Positions 60,534 through 64,000 of a DNA stretch of 64,000 nucleotides are shown piece by piece (the first letter of the stretch is position 1; the number at the start of each line of letters is the position of its first letter). The DNA comes from CAVSDF01 sp963726715 (GTDB taxonomy: Bacteria > Bacteroidota > Rhodothermia > Rhodothermales > BA12): NCBI GenBank assembly GCA_963726715.1, contig CAVSDF010000006.1:62001-126000 (forward strand), in the 5' to 3' direction. Below the pieces are notes generated by a model. It was given only the letters and a program-made list of their open reading frames with translations. It ran no database searches and was not told the origin of the DNA. The translations under genes and the position numbers were made by a program.

Positions 60534-60592
60534 GCCGATGCGCCTCCGGCAGCGCCCGCCCGCGCCGCCTCCCACGACTTTCCCCGATCCCG

Positions 60593-61885
60593 ATGGCCGC
60601 GACCGACGTCCCGCCCCAGAGCCGCCGCCCGGCTCCAGCCTCCGTCCCCAACACCGACGACGCCTCCTCGGGCGACGGCGCCGATGCCCTCGCCGCCCCG
60701 GCCTCTGGCGTCGGCAGCGAGACCTCGGCCGCCACCGCGCCCCCGTTCGCCAAGGGCGACGTCGGCCACCAGGCCTCCGAAGTCGCCGACGAGACGACCG
60801 GCCCCGACGCCGCGCCGCCGCTGCCGATGGTGCCGACGGAGACCGTCACGGTCACCTATTCCTTCAAGACGTACCCTGCGGGCCGCTTCACGGCGGACGA
60901 CTGCGGGCTGGGCAAGGACGATCTGATCGCCATGTACCGCGGCATGCTGCTCCAGCGGCGCTTCGAGGAGCGCGCGGCGCAGATGTACGGCAAGCAGAAG
61001 ATCTCGGGCTTCCTCCACCTCTACATCGGGCAGGAAGCCATCTCGACGGGCACCGCGCAGGCGCTCAACGTCGGGCACGATTCGGTCATCACGGCCTACC
61101 GCGACCATGGCCTGGGCCTCGCGCTCGGCATGAGCGCGCGCGAAGGCATGGCCGAGATGTTCGGCAAGTCGACGGGCTCGTCGCACGGCAAGGGCGGCTC
61201 GATGCACTTCTTCAAGGCCGAGCGCGGCTTCTACGGCGGCCACGGCATCGTCGGCGGGCACGTGCCGGTCGGCGTCGGCCTCGCGTTCTCGCACAAGTAC
61301 CTCGGCGACGGCGGTGTGTCGGTGTCGTTCCTCGGCGACGGGGCGGTCGGGCAGGGCGCCATCCACGAGGCGCTCAACCTCGCGAGCCTCTACGAACTGC
61401 CCGCGATCGTCGTGATCGAGAACAACCAGTACGCGATGGGCACCTCCATCGCCCGCGCCTTCGGGCAGCCCGAGTTCACGCGGCTCGGCGTCGGTTACGA
61501 CATCGAGTCGTGGATCGTCGACGGGATGGACGTGCTGACGGTGACGAAGGCGATGCAGGACGCGGTCGCCATCGCCCGCGAGAACCGCCCGCTTCTCATC
61601 GAGATGCGCACGTACCGGTACCGCGGCCACTCGATGTCCGACCCGCAGAAGTACCGCACCAAGGAGGAGATGGACGCCCGCAAGGCCGACGACCCCATCG
61701 TGCGCCTGAAAGCCGTCCTCATCGACGCGGGCCACGCGACCGTCGAAGACCTCGACGCCATCGACGAGGCGGTCAAGGCCGAGGTCACCGATGCGGCCGA
61801 GTTCGCCGAGACCAGCCCCGAGCCGACGCTCGAATCGGCCTACGACGACGTGTACTCGCAGACCGACTACCCCTTCATCTGCTGA
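60593..61885 (+). CDS. pdhA: Pyruvate dehydrogenase E1 component, alpha subunit
   Basis: Decarboxylates pyruvate on thiamine diphosphate as half of the E1 heterotetramer. Intact 430 residues. The first 80 residues (Ala/Pro/Ser/Glu-rich) are a disordered extension; the core starts at TYPAGRFTADDCGLGKDDLIAMYRGMLLQRRFEERAAQMYGK. TPP site: FLGDGAVGQGAIHEALNLASLYELPAIVVIENNQYAMGTS (GDG-x26-NN). The catalytic His region YRDHGLGLALG, GSSHGKGGSMHFF and the phosphorylation-loop-like YRYRGHSMSDPQKYR are present. It starts the pdhA-pdhB-pdhC cluster, though each gap contains a repeat. Confidence 0.95.
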   Translation: MAATDVPPQSRRPAPASVPNTDDASSGDGADALAAPASGVGSETSAATAPPFAKGDVGHQASEVADETTGPDAAPPLPMVPTETVTVTYSFKTYPAGRFTADDCGLGKDDLIAMYRGMLLQRRFEERAAQMYGKQKISGFLHLYIGQEAISTGTAQALNVGHDSVITAYRDHGLGLALGMSAREGMAEMFGKSTGSSHGKGGSMHFFKAERGFYGGHGIVGGHVPVGVGLAFSHKYLGDGGVSVSFLGDGAVGQGAIHEALNLASLYELPAIVVIENNQYAMGTSIARAFGQPEFTRLGVGYDIESWIVDGMDVLTVTKAMQDAVAIARENRPLLIEMRTYRYRGHSMSDPQKYRTKEEMDARKADDPIVRLKAVLIDAGHATVEDLDAIDEAVKAEVTDAAEFAETSPEPTLESAYDDVYSQTDYPFIC

Positions 61886-61892
61886 CCTTCGC

Positions 61893-61981
61893 GCCCCCAC
61901 CTGCCGCTGCGGCCTGAACGGCCTCCGCGGCAGTCTTCCCCCGCGAGCGGGGGAGGTGCCCCGCAGGGGCGGAGGGGGCGT
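61893..61981. repeat. Family A repeat (copy 6)
   Basis: Full unit: CCCCCACCTGCCGCTGCGGCC, CTGAACGGCCTCCGCGG, core CTTCCCCCGCGAGCGGGGGAGG (61935-61956) and CCGCAGGGGCGGAGGGGGC. Lies between pdhA and pdhB, within what should be one operon. Confidence 0.8.
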
Positions 61982-62028
61982 ACGGCCACCGCAGCACCCA
62001 CCCCTGATTTCCGAACCTGACGATTCCG

Positions 62029-63012
62029 ATGCCTGAACTGCAGATGCGCGAGGCGCTGCGCGCCGCCATGACCGAGGAGATGGAGCGCGACGACAAGGTC
62101 TTCCTCATCGGCGAGGAAGTCGCCGAGTACAACGGCGCCTACAAGGTCTCCGAAGGCATGCTCGACCAGTTCGGGCCGCGCCGCATCATCGACACGCCGA
62201 TCTCCGAGAACGGCTTTACCGGCATGTGCATCGGCGCGAGCCTGCGCGGGCTGCGCCCGGTCGTCGAGTACATGACGTGGAACTTCGCCTTCGTGGCGAT
62301 CGACCAGATCATCAACAACGCCGCCAAGATCCGCTACATGTCGGGCGGGCAGCTCCGCGTGCCGATCGTCTTCCGCGGCGCCAACGGCGCCGCCGGGCAG
62401 CTCGGCGCGACGCACTCGACCGCCGTCGAGTCGATCTACAGCATCTTCCCCGGCCTCAAGGTCGTCTCGGTCTCCAACCCCGACGACGCCTACGGCCTGC
62501 TCAAGAGCTCCATCCGCGACGACGACCCGGTCGTTTTCCTCGAGTCGGAAGTGATGTTCGGCCTCAAGGGCGAGGTCACGCTCGGGCAGGATCGCCTGAT
62601 TCCGCTCGGCGAGGCGCGCATCGGGCGCGAAGGCGCCGACGTGACGATCGTCGGCTGGAACAAGTCGTACTGGCGGGCCATGGAGGCTGCCGAGGAACTG
62701 GCGAAGCAGGGCATCGAGGCCGAGGTCATCGACCCGCGCACGATCCGCCCGCTCGACATCGGCGCCATCGTGCGCAGCGTCCGCAAGACGAACCGGCTCG
62801 TCATCATCGACGAGGCCAACCCGTTCGCGTCGGTCGCCGCCGAGATCACGCACCAGGTGCAGCAGCAGGCCTTCGACGCGCTCGACGCGCCCATCACGCG
62901 GGTGACCGCGCAGGACATCCCGGCGCCCTACGCGAAGAACCTCATCGAGGCCTACGTGCCCGGCGCGAAGCAGGTCGTCGAGGCCGCGCGCGCGGTGTGC
63001 TACGCCAACTGA
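62029..63012 (+). CDS. pdhB: Pyruvate dehydrogenase E1 component, beta subunit
   Basis: Intact 327 residues, the normal length. Partner of the alpha subunit; provides part of the thiamine site and the E2 contact. Motifs: MREALRAAMTEEMERDDKVFLIGEEVAEYNGAYKVSEGMLDQFGPRRIIDTPISENGFTGMCIGASLRGLRPVVEYMTWNFAFVAIDQIINNAAKIRYMSGGQ (with the Glu that activates thiamine in GEEVAEYNGAYK), then VFRGANGAAGQLGATHS and VIDPRTIRPLDIGAIVRSVRKTNRLVIIDEA. No lesion is visible. Confidence 0.96.
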   Translation: MPELQMREALRAAMTEEMERDDKVFLIGEEVAEYNGAYKVSEGMLDQFGPRRIIDTPISENGFTGMCIGASLRGLRPVVEYMTWNFAFVAIDQIINNAAKIRYMSGGQLRVPIVFRGANGAAGQLGATHSTAVESIYSIFPGLKVVSVSNPDDAYGLLKSSIRDDDPVVFLESEVMFGLKGEVTLGQDRLIPLGEARIGREGADVTIVGWNKSYWRAMEAAEELAKQGIEAEVIDPRTIRPLDIGAIVRSVRKTNRLVIIDEANPFASVAAEITHQVQQQAFDALDAPITRVTAQDIPAPYAKNLIEAYVPGAKQVVEAARAVCYAN

Positions 63013-63013
63013 T

Positions 63014-63047
63014 GGGGCGGAGAGGGCGGTCTCAGACCCGCCCCTAC
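63014..63047. repeat. Palindromic repeat, family D (copy 3)
   Basis: GGGGCGGAGAGGGCGGTCTCAGACCCGCCCCTAC, a looser member (outer GGGGCGG/CCGCCCC arms). Between pdhB and pdhC. Confidence 0.65.
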
Positions 63048-63114
63048 GGTGCGTCTGTGGCGTGATGGATTCTCTTTTTCAATCGGCTCCGGCCGTCAAT
63101 TCCGATACTTCCCG

Positions 63115-64000
63115 ATGGCGATTCCTGTTGAAATGCCCAAAATGAGCGACACGATGGTCGAGGGCGTTCTCTCGGCCTGGATGGTCGAGGAAGGGCAGAG
63201 CGTCTCGGCGGGCGACGTGCTCGCGCAGGTCGAGACCGACAAGGCGACCATGGACCTCGAAGCCTACGACGATGGCGTGCTGCTCAAGCGCGTCGTCGCC
63301 GAGGGCGGATCGGTGCCCATCGGCGGCCTCATCGCCATCCTCGGCAAGGCCGGTGAAGACGTGGCCTCGATCCTCGCCTCCTACGGCGGGGGCGACGGTG
63401 CGAGCGCGCCCGCCGAGGCGCCGAAGGCCGAGACTCCGAAATCGGAGGCCCGAGGCCGAACGCAGGCGCGCCCGCCGCTGCCGATCCGCGGGCCGTGCAC
63501 GGCGAGGCGCGCAGCGACGCGTCCGCCGATGCGTCGGCGGACGCGCCCGCGGCTCTCCTCCGACGGTGGACGGGCGAAGGCGTCGCCGCTCGCGCGGTCG
63601 ATGGCGAAGGAGCACGGCCTCGAACTCGGCGCCGTCGCGGGCAGCGGGCCCGAGGGCCGCATCGTGCGCCGCGACATCGAGGCGGCGATGAAGCAGCCTG
63701 CCACCGAACCGCAGGCCGAGGCGACGAAGGCTGCTCCGGCGACCGCCGCCGCGCCCTCGGAGCCGGTCGCGCGCCGCGCGCCGCAGCCGGGCGACGAGTC
63801 GCGCCCGAACTCGCAGATGCGCAAGGCCATCGCCCGCCGCCTCGCACAGTCGAAGTTCTCCGCGCCGCACTTCTACCTCACCGTCGATGTCGACATGGAG
63901 GGCGCCGCCGACTTCCGCACGCGCCTGAACGCCGCCGCCGACAAACAGGGACGCGGCAAGGTGTCGGTCAACGACCTCGTCACCAAGGCCTGCGCGACGG
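63115..64000 (+). CDS. pdhC: Dihydrolipoamide acetyltransferase (E2) of pyruvate dehydrogenase, N-terminal part
   Basis: Runs off the window end. One lipoyl domain: MAIPVEMPKMSDTMVEGVLSAWMVEEGQSVSAGDVLAQVETDKATMDLEAYDDGVLLKR, with the lipoylated Lys in ETDKATM. The peripheral-subunit-binding domain is ASPLARSMAKEHGLELGAVAGSGPEGRIVRRDIEAAM, and the catalytic domain begins NSQMRKAIARRLAQSKFSAPHFYLTVDVDME. The linker between them (about 63450-63560) reads as Arg/Pro-rich in this frame but as a normal Ala/Asp linker (NAGAPAAADPRAVHGEARSDASADAS) in another, so two compensating indels are likely. The catalytic His-x(3)-Asp is beyond base 64000. Confidence 0.93.
   Translation, partial: MAIPVEMPKMSDTMVEGVLSAWMVEEGQSVSAGDVLAQVETDKATMDLEAYDDGVLLKRVVAEGGSVPIGGLIAILGKAGEDVASILASYGGGDGASAPAEAPKAETPKSEARGRTQARPPLPIRGPCTARRAATRPPMRRRTRPRLSSDGGRAKASPLARSMAKEHGLELGAVAGSGPEGRIVRRDIEAAMKQPATEPQAEATKAAPATAAAPSEPVARRAPQPGDESRPNSQMRKAIARRLAQSKFSAPHFYLTVDVDMEGAADFRTRLNAAADKQGRGKVSVNDLVTKACAT

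Noticed and set aside
60593..63047. Riboswitch (e.g. thiamine) before the pyruvate dehydrogenase genes
   Set aside because: I looked for a THI-box-like CTGAGA ... ACC segment in the 60288-60592 leader; CCTGAGAGG at 60389 is part of an inverted repeat pair and no matching second helix was found.

Overview
The window is very G+C-rich bacterial chromosome, probably from a member of the Rhodothermota/Bacteroidota (a Rhodothermales-like bacterium). I infer this from several things seen together: recurrent TAnnTT-type promoter boxes, a PorV/PorQ-like outer-membrane protein, a DUF4105 (Lnb-type) protein, a carbamoyl-phosphate synthase large subunit without the C-terminal regulatory domain, a LuxE/LuxC pair, many lipobox lipoproteins, and no plasmid or phage genes. 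Species cannot be named from this sequence alone.

Layout. 0-7 kb: the end of a ring-cleaving dioxygenase gene, a DUF6483 protein, icd, a sugar-nucleotide-type reductase, a multidomain N-acetylmuramoyl-L-alanine amidase lipoprotein, a TolB-like propeller lipoprotein and a wrecked esterase gene. 7-17 kb (mostly minus): peptidyl-prolyl isomerase, marC-DUF2520 pair, tiny acidic protein, Pmp3 protein, chagasin-type inhibitor, CCA-adding enzyme, an HTH membrane regulator, two PspB-like paralogues and a succinate-semialdehyde-type dehydrogenase. 17-24 kb: rnc, a two-gene OmpA-like membrane system, an O-antigen-ligase-like protein, a 21-bp tandem array and nth. 24-32 kb: Lnb-like protein, a five-repeat secreted protein, maf, an orphan parA and a penicillin-acylase-family hydrolase. 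32-41 kb: SNF transporter plus M14 peptidase, then a thioredoxin/thioredoxin/luxE/luxC operon, an alpha/beta-hydrolase lacking its nucleophile, and tRNA-Arg(CCT). 41-49 kb: two YceI lipoproteins, folK, a deoxynucleoside kinase and carA-carB with a possible leader peptide/attenuator. 49-60 kb: tryptophan-dioxygenase-family gene, porV-like, pdxB, a SleB-type wall hydrolase, a nuclease/phosphatase lipoprotein, a TIGR02587/TIGR02588/DUF218 cluster, mpl and a dolichyl-phosphate-mannose-synthase-like glycosyltransferase. 60-64 kb: pyruvate dehydrogenase E1-alpha, E1-beta and the start of E2.

Two properties colour the whole annotation. First, about half of the recognisable genes are split by single-base indels, nearly all of them net +1 insertions, at roughly one per 1-2 kb. 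This looks like uncorrected long-read error rather than biology. I give each such gene as one span and note where the frame changes. Second, intergenic spaces are full of short palindromic interspersed repeats of at least eight families, some of which reach into coding ends.

Functionally the window is housekeeping with accessory envelope functions: TCA cycle/pyruvate oxidation (icd, pdhABC), pyrimidine, folate and PLP precursors (carAB, folK, pdxB), nucleotide and RNA maintenance (nth, maf, dgk, rnc, CCA enzyme), and cell-wall turnover/recycling (amidase, SleB-type hydrolase, mpl, ElyC-like). I did not find a defence island, CRISPR array, prophage or biosynthetic cluster. The most interesting leads are a shared palindromic operator upstream of the two wall hydrolases, the carA leader, the apparently leaderless promoters and the repeat families.
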